Positions 1 through 8,391 of a stretch of 64,000 nt of DNA are shown here, piece by piece (position 1 is the stretch's first letter; each line of letters opens with the position of its first letter). A program made the translations under genes and the position numbers. This stretch comes from [Clostridium] asparagiforme DSM 15981 (GTDB lineage Bacteria; Bacillota; Clostridia; Lachnospirales; Lachnospiraceae): assembly GCA_025149125.1 (NCBI GenBank), contig CP102272.1, positions 3,224,001 through 3,288,000 on the forward strand, read 5' to 3'. The notes under the pieces are model-generated. The model worked only from the letters and a program-made list of their open reading frames with translations. It searched no databases and was not told where the DNA came from.

Positions 1-554
1 ATCTGGACGGAAAGAGCGTGGGCAACACCATGAAGGACGCCAAGAACAATCTGGTGTATCTGCTGCTGAGAGACGAGGACGCCGACTACGATGACAGCGG
101 CGACCTGTACTCCTTAAGCCTCAACGCCTCCGACCTGGGCAAGATGGAGGAGCGCGACAGTGATGTGGACAATCTGGAACTGGTTTCCAAAGGCAATGTG
201 TACTATCTGAAGGATACCAACGACAAGAATGTGGGAGATCTGTACTGCAACGGCGATTCCGTTCTGTCCGACGTTTCCGTATACAGCGTGCAGTCCGTAC
301 CCGGCAGCAGCTCGGTGATCTGTATTTCCGATCCCAACCGGGATAAGGACCGCGGAACCCTGACTATGATCAAGGGCAAAAAGGCTGAGAAACTGAGCGA
401 TGATGTAAACGACTATTATGCCTTCGGCGAGAACTCCGTGGCTATGCTGACCGAGTACAACTACGACCGGATGAAGGGCGATCTGAGATACTATAACGGC
501 AAGGAGACCTATATGGTTGACACGGATGTCCGCAACTTCTTCCGCACCTATTAA
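1..554 (+). CDS. C-terminal part of a hypothetical protein (5' end outside window)
   Basis: The frame is open from the first complete codon to the TAA at 552-554, so the gene begins before the window. About 183 residues are visible. They are rich in Asp, Tyr, Ser and Asn, with short alternating hydrophobic strands (LVYLLLRD, VYYLKD, DYYAFGE), as in the blades of an all-beta repeat or propeller protein. No membrane span is seen in this part. A zinc-ribbon protein begins 40 bases downstream on the same strand, so it probably belongs to the same envelope gene run. I do not recognise a family. An internal GTG at 18 is not a convincing start. Confidence 0.6.
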   Translation, partial: LDGKSVGNTMKDAKNNLVYLLLRDEDADYDDSGDLYSLSLNASDLGKMEERDSDVDNLELVSKGNVYYLKDTNDKNVGDLYCNGDSVLSDVSVYSVQSVPGSSSVICISDPNRDKDRGTLTMIKGKKAEKLSDDVNDYYAFGENSVAMLTEYNYDRMKGDLRYYNGKETYMVDTDVRNFFRTY

Positions 555-593
555 TATCGGAAAGACGGACTAGAACGGGAGGGACGAACGCTT

Positions 594-1466
594 ATGAATT
601 GTCCATCGTGTGGAGCAAACGTATCAGATGGGGCAAAATTCTGCCCCAAGTGCGGAACCAGGATCAACGCCGCCGGTACCCCCGGCGGCCCGGCCGGCCA
701 TAAGCAGCAGCCGAAGCCGGCCCCTCAGGGAAAGCCGCCGAAGCAGAAAAAGTCGAAAAACGGTTTGATCGCCGTTCTGGTGACCGTTCTGGTGCTGGCG
801 CTCTGCGCCTGCGGCGGTTACGTCGGTTACCGCCTGTATCAGAAGCTTGCAGGCCAGACCACCCTGAGCCGGAATGAGGACCGGGAGGATAAAGACTGGG
901 GAGAGGACGAGAAGCCCCGGGAGAAGAAAACCACCGAGGAGGAGACGGCTGAGGAGGAAACCACGGCTGAGGAGACTTCGGCGGAGGAAACGCTTCCGGC
1001 CCAGACCACGTCCGCGGCTCTGGGAACGACCGCCTACGGCGAGGGAGCGGCTGCCACAACGGCCTGGGATATAAATGCGGCGCAGACTACCGCGGCTTGG
1101 GATATCAATGCGGCCCAGACTACCGCGGCCTGGGATATCAATCAGGCGCAGACCACCGCAGCCTGGGATATCAACAGCGCATCCGCCGCTGCGGACGAGT
1201 ACATCCTTCCGGACAGCAGCACCCGGTATCTGACCGGCACGGATATCGCCGGTCTCACCTCCGAGGAACTGCGCCTGGCGCGCAACGAGATTTACGCAAG
1301 ACACGGCAGAAAGTTCAAGGACGAGGCGCTGCAGGCCTATTTTAACAGCAAGTCCTGGTACGCCGGTACGATTGAACCGGAGCGGTTTAGCGACGACGCG
1401 CTGCTCAATGATGTGGAGCGGAAGAACCTGGAGCTAATCAAGGCCCGGGAGGCGGTTTTAAACTGA
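594..1466 (+). CDS. zinc-ribbon membrane protein with C-terminal YARHG domain
   Basis: 290 residues. An N-terminal zinc ribbon (C3, C6, C17, C20) is followed by a Pro/Lys-rich basic stretch, one membrane span at about 57-80, and a long Glu/Thr-rich linker. Four tandem copies of an 11-residue unit built on TTAAWDIN lie at about 155-198. The C-terminal domain, about 215-285, carries the NEIYARHG signature of YARHG domains, which occur outside the membrane in Firmicutes. The predicted topology is ribbon inside and YARHG domain outside. The ATG follows GGGAGGGA (578-585). It is one of a family of ribbon-TM-linker-sensor proteins in this cluster. The Thr-rich linker and the cytoplasmic tail are possible kinase targets (inference). 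Confidence 0.85.
   Translation: MNCPSCGANVSDGAKFCPKCGTRINAAGTPGGPAGHKQQPKPAPQGKPPKQKKSKNGLIAVLVTVLVLALCACGGYVGYRLYQKLAGQTTLSRNEDREDKDWGEDEKPREKKTTEEETAEEETTAEETSAEETLPAQTTSAALGTTAYGEGAAATTAWDINAAQTTAAWDINAAQTTAAWDINQAQTTAAWDINSASAAADEYILPDSSTRYLTGTDIAGLTSEELRLARNEIYARHGRKFKDEALQAYFNSKSWYAGTIEPERFSDDALLNDVERKNLELIKAREAVLN
1056..1184 (+). repeat. four-copy 33-bp in-frame tandem repeat
   Basis: Inside the YARHG protein gene, four units of about 33 bp (11 codons) encode variants of TTAAWDINAAQ. The copies differ mainly by synonymous or single-residue changes (AAQ, QAQ, SAS). They form a periodic spacer between the membrane span and the YARHG domain. Confidence 0.85.
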
Positions 1467-1508
1467 CCGGAATTACGAAAGAATACGACAGATGTGGAGG
1501 GTAAAATC

Positions 1509-1907
1509 ATGGCGGATATCAAGGGATCATTTTCAAAGGGTCTTACCGCAATCAATGTTAAAACTTCTTCCTTTCTGGAAGCCAAGAAAATTCAGACATA
1601 CATTGCGACGCTGAATGCGGAGATCGAGGCGCTGCAGAAGGAGATCGGCACCATTGTCTATGAGCAGTGGAACGCCACCGGGGATGTGTCCCTTCAGCTG
1701 ATCGGCGAGCAGCTGCTGACCATCAGCCAGAAAAAGCAGATCATTCAGGAGCAGACGAAGGCGGCCGAGGAGCTGGCGAGAAAAGAAAAAGAAATTCTGG
1801 GCACCGGGGACGGCGTAAAGCCGGAGCGGATTTTCTGCCCCAACTGCGGCCAGCCTTACGATACGCCGGTGAAGTTCTGTAAAAAGTGCGGGACAAAGTT
1901 ACAGTAA
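1509..1907 (+). CDS. coiled-coil protein with C-terminal zinc ribbon
   Basis: 132 residues. The ATG at 1509 is preferred over the upstream in-frame ATG at 1494 because GGAGGG (1496-1501) lies 7 bases before it. Residues about 20-95 are heptad-like and rich in Glu, Gln, Lys, Ile and Leu, so probably a helical coiled coil. The C-terminus is a four-cysteine ribbon (C110, C113, C124, C127). There is no signal peptide or membrane span, so it is predicted to be cytoplasmic. It may be a soluble partner of the ribbon-bearing membrane proteins around it. Its precise function is unknown. Confidence 0.75.
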   Translation: MADIKGSFSKGLTAINVKTSSFLEAKKIQTYIATLNAEIEALQKEIGTIVYEQWNATGDVSLQLIGEQLLTISQKKQIIQEQTKAAEELARKEKEILGTGDGVKPERIFCPNCGQPYDTPVKFCKKCGTKLQ

Positions 1908-1970
1908 GAGATACAGAAGAATCCGCGGTGTCCGGCCGGAGGCCGCAGCCCGCGGTTGGGGGAAATGCGT

Positions 1971-2957
1971 ATGAAGTGCAGATATTGCGGAGCAGATTTA
2001 AAGGAAAACAGCAAATTCTGTCCAAAATGCGGCAAGATGACGGCCCAGGGCGGCTCCGGTCCGGCCGGGCGGCCTTCGCCGGCCAGTCCGGCCCCCGGCT
2101 CAGGGCAGCGTCCCGGTCAGGAGGAAAAGCCCAGGAAAAAGGGGTGTCTAACCGCTGTGATTTTCTTTCTGATCGTGGCCTTGGCCGGCGGGGCTGCCGG
2201 TGGCTTCGCCTACTATAAGCTGGTATGGCAGAAGGACCATAAAGAAGCCCCGGCGCGGGATGAGGACAGCTGGGCCGGCGGGCGGTCCGGGGAGGACGAG
2301 CGCGCGAAGCAGGACGAGGATGAGGACGGGGAGGACGAAAAAGACCGGAACACGGCTGATAAGACGGTCAGGGAGACTATGGCGGAATCCATTCCGGAGT
2401 CCGGTTCAGGGGAATCCCAGGCGGATCAGGAGACCACCGGGGCGCAGAGCACGGACAATGAGACGGAACCGGCATCTGAGGCCGCTGTGGTTCCCCAGCG
2501 CGATGATACACCTCACCGCTATGAAATCATTCTGAAGGACTGTACCTGGACGGAAGCCTTTGAGGAGGCCAAGGCAAACGGCGGCTATCTGGTTCACATC
2601 GATAGTATGGAGGAGTACGACTACATCCGTTCCAATCTGCTGAACACGGAGGCCAGCCGGAAGCTGAAGCTCTGGATCGGCGGCGCCCGGATTGCGGGTT
2701 CCTACGAATACCACTGGGCCAATGTGGACGGTACTCTGGGTCAGGAAGTCTTAAACAGCGACGCCTATCCCGGCGTGTGGATGACCGGAGAACCAAGCTT
2801 CCGCGACGACAGCATCAGCCAGGACGAGTTTTATTTGAATCTGTTCTATTACAGCAAGGAAAACCGCTGGGTGTGGAACGATGTGCCAAACGACATAATC
2901 GCCGTGGTGGACAGCTACAAGGGGTCGGTGGGTTACATCTGCGAGTACGACCAGTGA
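1971..2957 (+). CDS. zinc-ribbon membrane protein with C-type lectin-like domain
   Basis: 328 residues from the ATG at 1971, which has a G-rich ribosome site (1957-1963). An ATG two codons earlier (1965) is too close to that site. The order is: zinc ribbon (C3, C6, C17, C20), Pro/Gly-rich segment, membrane span at about 57-82, a very acidic linker, then a C-type lectin-like fold from about 185 to the end. The lectin-like part shows WIGGAR, a W-x-TGEP segment, WNDVPND and the closing GYICEY, matching the core strands of CLECT domains. The domain should face the cell wall and may bind a glycan or peptide. Bacterial CLECT domains often lack calcium sites, so sugar binding is not certain. Confidence 0.8.
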   Translation: MKCRYCGADLKENSKFCPKCGKMTAQGGSGPAGRPSPASPAPGSGQRPGQEEKPRKKGCLTAVIFFLIVALAGGAAGGFAYYKLVWQKDHKEAPARDEDSWAGGRSGEDERAKQDEDEDGEDEKDRNTADKTVRETMAESIPESGSGESQADQETTGAQSTDNETEPASEAAVVPQRDDTPHRYEIILKDCTWTEAFEEAKANGGYLVHIDSMEEYDYIRSNLLNTEASRKLKLWIGGARIAGSYEYHWANVDGTLGQEVLNSDAYPGVWMTGEPSFRDDSISQDEFYLNLFYYSKENRWVWNDVPNDIIAVVDSYKGSVGYICEYDQ

Positions 2958-3074
2958 CGGGAAATGCGGTATTTTTTGCAGCGGAATGCGAAGCCGGTAT
3001 GAAAATAAGCTGCAGGCGGCGGAGACGAATCTTCGCCGCTCCGGCGAAAATAATGTGAAGTAAGGGTAACTCAG

Positions 3075-4484
3075 GTGGAAAATAGAGGGCGTTCAAGAAA
3101 AAGGCAGAGAAAATATCACAGAAGAAAGCCTGTCTGGCTGATGGGCATAGCGCTGGTGGCAGTAGCTGTTTTGGCAGGGACCGGCATCTATGCGCTGGCC
3201 GGCAGGCTTTCTTTGAATATGGAAAAAAATGGGAATAAAGCCGGGGCTTCGGGGCAGGAATCGCCGCCCGCCGCGGCCTCAGCCCGGGAGGAACGGCCTC
3301 AGGTGACGGAGACGCCGCCAAAGCTGTCTGTCTCCGAGGGGGATCCCTCTGAGGATTCAGCCTCGAAAGCAGCTGGATCCGCTCCATCCGTCTCGGAATC
3401 GGCCTCCCCTGCCCAGGACAGTCTGCTGGAGGAACGGCTGGACCGGATTCTGGATGGCATGACAACGGAGGAGAAGGTGGCCCAGCTGTTCATCGTGACG
3501 CCGGAAGCGCTCACGGGCGTGGATTCGGTGACGCAGGCCGGAGATAGCACACGAAAAGCCCTGGAGAGCCGTCCGGTGGGGGGCCTGATCTATTTCCGCA
3601 ACAATCTGCAAACCCCGGAGCAGGTGAGAGACCTCACGGAGAACACCGCTCGCATCGGCCGCGAGGTATGCAGCCTGCCGTTAATCCTGTCCGTGGACGA
3701 GGAGGGCGGAAAGGTCACCCGAATCGGCGGCCGCGCCGGGTTTGATGTGCCGGTGTTTTCCAACATGTGGGAGATCGGCGCGCAGAATGACCCTGGGAAG
3801 GCTTATGAGGTGGGCAGCGCCATCGGCTCCTACCTTTCCGGGTATGGCTTTAACCTGGATTTCGCCCCGGACGCGGACGTGCTGACCAATCCTGACAACC
3901 AGGTGATCGGGAACCGCTCCTTCGGGTCGGACCCGGAGCTGGTCTGGTCCATGGCCAGCCAGGTGGCAAAGGGCTTAAAGGATCAGGGAATCCAGCCGGT
4001 ATACAAGCATTTTCCCGGTCACGGCGCAACATTGGGCGATACCCACGACGGCTTTTCCTACACGGAAAAGACCCTGGACCAGCTGTTGGAGGCGGAACTG
4101 GTTCCCTTTGCCAACGCGGTGAAAAACGGGGAGAGCTGCATCATGGCCGCCCACATTGCGGCCCCCGGCGTCACGGGGGACGAGACTCCGGCCTCCCTGT
4201 CCCACGCCCTGATCACCGGGGTTTTGCGGGAAAAACTGGGATTTGACGGTGTGGTGGTGACGGACGCGCTGAATATGGGCGCGATTCAGAATCTGTACTC
4301 CTCGGGCGAAGCGGCTGTGGCGGCCGTGGAGGCGGGGGCGGACCTGCTTCTGATGCCCGCCGATTTTAACGCGGCCTATGAGGCGGTGCTCGCGGCCGTG
4401 GAGGACGGCACGATCACCCGGGAGCGGCTGGACCTTTCGGTCCGGCGGATCGGCCGGATGAAGCTTGCATGGGATCAACAATAA
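3075..4484 (+). CDS. nagZ: glycoside hydrolase family 3 beta-N-acetylhexosaminidase, membrane-anchored (NagZ-like)
   Basis: 469 residues, GTG start with AAGGG about 8 bases upstream. A basic N-terminus and a membrane span at about 20-43 anchor or export the enzyme, followed by a Ser/Glu/Pro-rich linker. The catalytic GH3 domain covers about 125-465. KHFPGHG at 311-317 and D322/H324 (DTHDGF) match the NagZ substrate and acid/base loop, and D397 (TDALNM) the nucleophile. The family removes terminal GlcNAc from muropeptides. An extracytoplasmic location fits Gram-positive wall turnover rather than cytosolic recycling. It sits between envelope sensors and signalling genes. Confidence 0.9.
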   Translation: MENRGRSRKRQRKYHRRKPVWLMGIALVAVAVLAGTGIYALAGRLSLNMEKNGNKAGASGQESPPAAASAREERPQVTETPPKLSVSEGDPSEDSASKAAGSAPSVSESASPAQDSLLEERLDRILDGMTTEEKVAQLFIVTPEALTGVDSVTQAGDSTRKALESRPVGGLIYFRNNLQTPEQVRDLTENTARIGREVCSLPLILSVDEEGGKVTRIGGRAGFDVPVFSNMWEIGAQNDPGKAYEVGSAIGSYLSGYGFNLDFAPDADVLTNPDNQVIGNRSFGSDPELVWSMASQVAKGLKDQGIQPVYKHFPGHGATLGDTHDGFSYTEKTLDQLLEAELVPFANAVKNGESCIMAAHIAAPGVTGDETPASLSHALITGVLREKLGFDGVVVTDALNMGAIQNLYSSGEAAVAAVEAGADLLLMPADFNAAYEAVLAAVEDGTITRERLDLSVRRIGRMKLAWDQQ

Positions 4485-4497
4485 CAGGAGGAAGGGT

Positions 4498-5598
4498 ATG
4501 AATAAAATTCATGTGGTAATCGGAGAGCAGGACGAACAGTTCCTGGTTCATCTGGTCAATATTATGGAAAACGGTTTCAAGGAGTATATTGAGGCCCACT
4601 GCTTCTCAAAGCCGGAGTTTTATCTCAAATACGTGCGAAACAACGGCGGGGATGTGTTTTTGGTGGATGAAAATTTCGGAGTGGGCCCAGGGGAGCTGGG
4701 GCAGGAAAACTGCGGTTATCTCTGCGACAGCAACGATATGCCGGTGCTGAAGGGCTATAAGACGGTGGGAAAATACCAGCGCCCCGACGCCATCTATGCC
4801 CAGATCATGGACATCTACGCCAACGGCGGACTCGCTTCAGTGCCGGAGGCGGAGCCGGAACCGGAGTTTCAGCCGGAGCCCGCGGGGCCCTGTGAGGTGA
4901 TTCTGGTTCAGAGCTTTTCCGGCGGCACAGGGGCTTCCACCTTCGCGGCGGCTGCTTCCATGTACAGCGCTTCCCAGGAAACGCGCACATTCTACTTAAA
5001 TTTGGAAGATTCCGGAAGCTCTGAGGATTTTTTCACCGCCCAGGGATCGGAGCGGATAGACGGCGTGCTGGCTGAGATGCAGAAGGAAACCGGGAACTTC
5101 GCCGGTTTTGCAGCCAGCCACGCGCAGACGGATGCCGGAACCGGCGTGTCCTATTTTCTGCCCAGCGCCAACGCGGTGGCCATGGCGCGGCTGACGGCGG
5201 AAGACTGGCTGCGGCTTCTGAACGCGTTAAAGCAGTCCGGCTCCTATGAGCGCATCTTTGTGGACTGCGGCTTCGGACTGGACGAGCGCCATCTGGCGAT
5301 GATGGATGCGGCGGACAAGATCGTGGTGGTGACGGACGGAAGCGAACCGGCCAACACCAAATTTTACCGTGCCTTCGACGCGGTGCTGGAGCTTCAGGAA
5401 CAGAATCAGATGAACCTGACCGCCAGGATGGTTCTGCTCTACAACTGCTTCAGCAGCAGCAAATCCAGCAGCCGCCTGGAGTATGTGGAGCTTCCCGTGG
5501 TGGGCACCATTCCTCCGGTCAAGCACGCGCTGGTGCGGGAGATTATCCAGGTGATGCTGGAGCGGCAGAATATATTTGAGCGGATGCTGCAGTTGTAG
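4498..5598 (+). CDS. TadZ/CpaE-like ParA-superfamily ATPase with N-terminal receiver-like domain
   Basis: 366 residues. The ATG at 4498 follows AGGAGGAAGGG, while an in-frame upstream ATG lies inside nagZ. Residues 1-110 resemble an atypical receiver domain. A short acidic Pro linker follows, then a MinD/ParA-type P-loop domain. The deviant Walker A at about 139-150 reads SGGTGASTFA: the usual lysine before Ser/Thr is alanine. TadZ/CpaE proteins often carry this change and act as polar scaffolds with weak or no ATPase activity. No Tad pilus genes are visible. The next genes are a PP2C phosphatase and two kinases, suggesting a role in placing or assembling the signalling system. Confidence 0.75.
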   Translation: MNKIHVVIGEQDEQFLVHLVNIMENGFKEYIEAHCFSKPEFYLKYVRNNGGDVFLVDENFGVGPGELGQENCGYLCDSNDMPVLKGYKTVGKYQRPDAIYAQIMDIYANGGLASVPEAEPEPEFQPEPAGPCEVILVQSFSGGTGASTFAAAASMYSASQETRTFYLNLEDSGSSEDFFTAQGSERIDGVLAEMQKETGNFAGFAASHAQTDAGTGVSYFLPSANAVAMARLTAEDWLRLLNALKQSGSYERIFVDCGFGLDERHLAMMDAADKIVVVTDGSEPANTKFYRAFDAVLELQEQNQMNLTARMVLLYNCFSSSKSSSRLEYVELPVVGTIPPVKHALVREIIQVMLERQNIFERMLQL

Positions 5599-5615
5599 TC
5601 CGGGGGAGACAAAGG

Positions 5616-6398
5616 ATGAGTGAGATAGAAATGAGCTGCTACTGCCTGACCAACAAGGGCGGGCGGGAAGTGAATGAGGATTCCACCGCTGTGGCCAGAA
5701 CGCCGGAGGGCGCCTGCTGCATCCTGGCGGACGGGTTGGGCGGCCACGGCATGGGCGAGGTGGCTTCCCGTCTGGTCTGCGACGAGGCGGCGCGCATGTT
5801 CAGGGAGCGAACCGGCGGGACCGTGGAGGAGTATCTGCGGACCGCCTTTGAGACTGCACAGGCCAGCCTGATGGCCGCCCAGGAGGAGCGGGGGGCCCAG
5901 GATAAGATGAAAACCACCATGGTGGTGCTGGCAACCGACGAGTCCACGGTCCAGTGGGGGCACATCGGGGATTCCAGGCTGTACTATTTTAAGAATAACC
6001 GCCTGGTCTCCAGAACCCTGGACCACAGCGTGCCGCAGATGCTGGTGGCTTCCGGCGAGATCCGGGAGAAGGATATCCGGCATCACGAGGACCGCAACCG
6101 CCTGCTGCGGGTGATGGGAATCCCTTGGCGCAAAAAAACCTACGAAATCGCCCCGCCGATCCCATTCGATGAGAATCAGGCGTTTCTGCTCTGCTCCGAC
6201 GGCTTTTGGGAGTACATCGAGGAGGCGGAGATGGCCGCGTTTCTCGCCCGTTCCGCCACCCCAAGGCAGTGGCTGGAACGCATGGAGCAGGAAGTGCAGA
6301 AAAACGGCATCGGAAAGAATATGGACAATTATTCCGCCGTCGGGCTGTTTACGGGAGGAACGAGACAGCCGAAAAAATGGTTTGAATTCTGGAAATAA
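5616..6398 (+). CDS. PP2C-family Ser/Thr protein phosphatase
   Basis: 260 residues. The metal-binding motifs of PPM/PP2C phosphatases are present in order: NEDS near the N-terminus, ADGLGGHGMGE at about 37-47, GDSRLYYF in the middle, CSDGFWEY, and DNYSAV near the end. There is no membrane span, so it acts in the cytoplasm. The gene starts 17 bases after the TadZ-like gene and ends 12 bases before the first kinase. It is the likely antagonist of the two kinases, as in PrpC/PrkC pairs. GGGGGAG lies before the ATG. Confidence 0.93.
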   Translation: MSEIEMSCYCLTNKGGREVNEDSTAVARTPEGACCILADGLGGHGMGEVASRLVCDEAARMFRERTGGTVEEYLRTAFETAQASLMAAQEERGAQDKMKTTMVVLATDESTVQWGHIGDSRLYYFKNNRLVSRTLDHSVPQMLVASGEIREKDIRHHEDRNRLLRVMGIPWRKKTYEIAPPIPFDENQAFLLCSDGFWEYIEEAEMAAFLARSATPRQWLERMEQEVQKNGIGKNMDNYSAVGLFTGGTRQPKKWFEFWK

Positions 6399-6410
6399 AG
6401 GGGAACAGCT

Positions 6411-8378
6411 ATGAAAGTCCGTTGTATGAACTGCATGAAGGAGTATGAGGAGGGACCGGCCAAATGCCCCAGATGCGGCTATGTCCGGGGCACGCGGCCC
6501 AGGGAAATCTATCACCTGTATCCGGAGATGGAGCTGGCGGACCGGTACATCATCGGTACGGTGGTGGGCTTCGGCGGCTTCGGCGTGCTGTACCGGGCCT
6601 GGGACCGGAAGCTGGAGCATATGGTGGCGATCAAGGAGTATTATCCCGCTGGCATGGTCACCCGTATCCCTGGGCAGAAGGAGGTCATTCTCTATACCGG
6701 AAAGAAAAATGACGAGTACAAGAACGGCCTGACCCGTTTCCTGGACGAAGCCAGGAACACGGCCAGGTTCAGCAGCAACCCCAATATTGTCAACGTGTTC
6801 GATTTCTTCGAGGAGAACGGCACAGCCTACATGGTGATGGAGTTTTTGGAAGGCGTTTCCCTGAAGGAATACATCTCAAGGGCCGGAGGCAGATTGCCCT
6901 GGCAGCAGGCGGTGGAGATCGGCCTGCGCATCATCGACGCGCTGAAGGATGTGCACGGGGCGAAAATCCTTCACCGGGACTTAAGCCCGGACAATGTGTT
7001 CATGTGCGACGACGGCAAGATCAAGCTTCTGGACTTCGGCGCGGCCCGGTTTACGGGGCTGGACGACGAGAAAACCAGGACCATTGTGCTCAAGATGGGG
7101 TTCGCGCCGCCGGAGCAGTACCGCAGCAAAAGCCAGCAGGGCCCCTGCACGGATATTTACGCCCTGGGCGCCACCCTGTACCGGGCGATCACCGGTCTGA
7201 CGCCGGACGAGTCGGTCAACCGTCAGGATTCCATAAACCACAACGAGGGGGATACGCTAAAGCCCATGTCCCAATTTGTGGAGGGAATCCCCCAATATCT
7301 GGACAACGCAGTGCTCAGAGCCATGGCGCTGGAGCCAACCCTGCGCTTCCAGAATGTCCAGCAGATGGCGGACGCCCTGCAGAACAAGAAGAGCTACGCG
7401 GACCTTGCCAGAGAGATCCGGCGCAGAAAGCGCAGACGGGCGGTGGGAATCGCCGCGTCCCTGATGATTCTTGCGGCCGGCGCTGCGGCCGGACTTCTCT
7501 ATTCCCGGCAGCAGAAGCTCATCCGGAATCTGGACCAGGTGGAACTGTCGGTCTGGATGCCGGTGAAGGACGGCATGGATTCCGGCCAGACAGAACAGCT
7601 GTTTTTGGACATGTCGGCGGAATTTCTGGAAAATTATCCCGGCGTGCAGCTGGATATCACCTGTATTCCCCAGGAAAATTACCGTGACCGGCTTGAGGAA
7701 GCGGCCGGTACGGAGGAGTTTCCGTCCCTCTTTGAGAGCACCGGTCTGGCGGACGAGCTGGGCGGCCGGATGGCCAGCCTGGAACAGGAGGTCTATGAGC
7801 GCCTGGAACAGGACGGCGCGGCGGCTCCGGTTGCGGGAGTGCTGGACTCGCAGTCCAGGGAGGTTCTGAACCCGAATCAGGTACCGCTGGGATTTAAAGC
7901 TTCCGTGCTGTATGTGAATACGGAGCTTGAGAAGACCGGCGCGGAATTTGAGGCGGACAACAGCGGCCGGGACTTTCTGGAAGCCGGTTCCAGGGCCTGG
8001 GTGTCCGATACCAGTGAGTTCACACAGGTGCAGGCCCACATTGCCGGCCGTTACGCCGTGCGCCCCTTGGAGAACGGGGAGGTCCCGGCGGGATACACCG
8101 ATGTATGGTCCGTGAACGGTGAGGCCGGAGCGGTGGAGCGGGCTGCCGCGGGACGCCTGCTGTATTTCCTGCTGCGCCAGCCGGCCCAGGATATCCTGCA
8201 CCTGCGCCACGACACGGCGCTGCCGGTGAACGAACAGGTATACCGCATTTATCTGGGGGTCAACCGCGAACTGGAATTTGTGGACGGCCAGCTGGGAGAA
8301 CTGAAATTTATGAGCGATCAGGGCGCAGAAAAAGCCCAGGCGCGGATCTATCAGGAAATAGCACAGCAAGAGCAATGA
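6411..8378 (+). CDS. zinc-ribbon Ser/Thr kinase with extracellular solute-binding-protein-like domain
   Basis: 655 residues. A zinc ribbon (C5, C8, C19, C22) precedes a kinase domain at about 45-320, with K75 of VAIK, H188-R-D190, and D208 of DFG. A membrane span lies at about 343-365. The outer part, about 372-655, resembles family 1 sugar/peptide-binding proteins: it opens with a VELSVWMP strand, then FLENYPGV, a GFKASVLYVN segment, and an LPVNEQVY element near the end, all in the order found in SBP_bac_1 proteins. It is shorter than a usual SBP (about 280 residues), so one lobe may be reduced. Probably a receptor kinase that senses a small ligand. The glycine loop reads GFGGFGVLY. Confidence 0.85.
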   Translation: MKVRCMNCMKEYEEGPAKCPRCGYVRGTRPREIYHLYPEMELADRYIIGTVVGFGGFGVLYRAWDRKLEHMVAIKEYYPAGMVTRIPGQKEVILYTGKKNDEYKNGLTRFLDEARNTARFSSNPNIVNVFDFFEENGTAYMVMEFLEGVSLKEYISRAGGRLPWQQAVEIGLRIIDALKDVHGAKILHRDLSPDNVFMCDDGKIKLLDFGAARFTGLDDEKTRTIVLKMGFAPPEQYRSKSQQGPCTDIYALGATLYRAITGLTPDESVNRQDSINHNEGDTLKPMSQFVEGIPQYLDNAVLRAMALEPTLRFQNVQQMADALQNKKSYADLAREIRRRKRRRAVGIAASLMILAAGAAAGLLYSRQQKLIRNLDQVELSVWMPVKDGMDSGQTEQLFLDMSAEFLENYPGVQLDITCIPQENYRDRLEEAAGTEEFPSLFESTGLADELGGRMASLEQEVYERLEQDGAAAPVAGVLDSQSREVLNPNQVPLGFKASVLYVNTELEKTGAEFEADNSGRDFLEAGSRAWVSDTSEFTQVQAHIAGRYAVRPLENGEVPAGYTDVWSVNGEAGAVERAAAGRLLYFLLRQPAQDILHLRHDTALPVNEQVYRIYLGVNRELEFVDGQLGELKFMSDQGAEKAQARIYQEIAQQEQ

Positions 8379-8391
8379 GGAGGTGACGGCC

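Noticed and set aside
5439..6620. 393-codon minus-strand frame over the PP2C gene
   Set aside because: Shadow of the TadZ-like and PP2C genes; composition and lack of a ribosome site argue against it.
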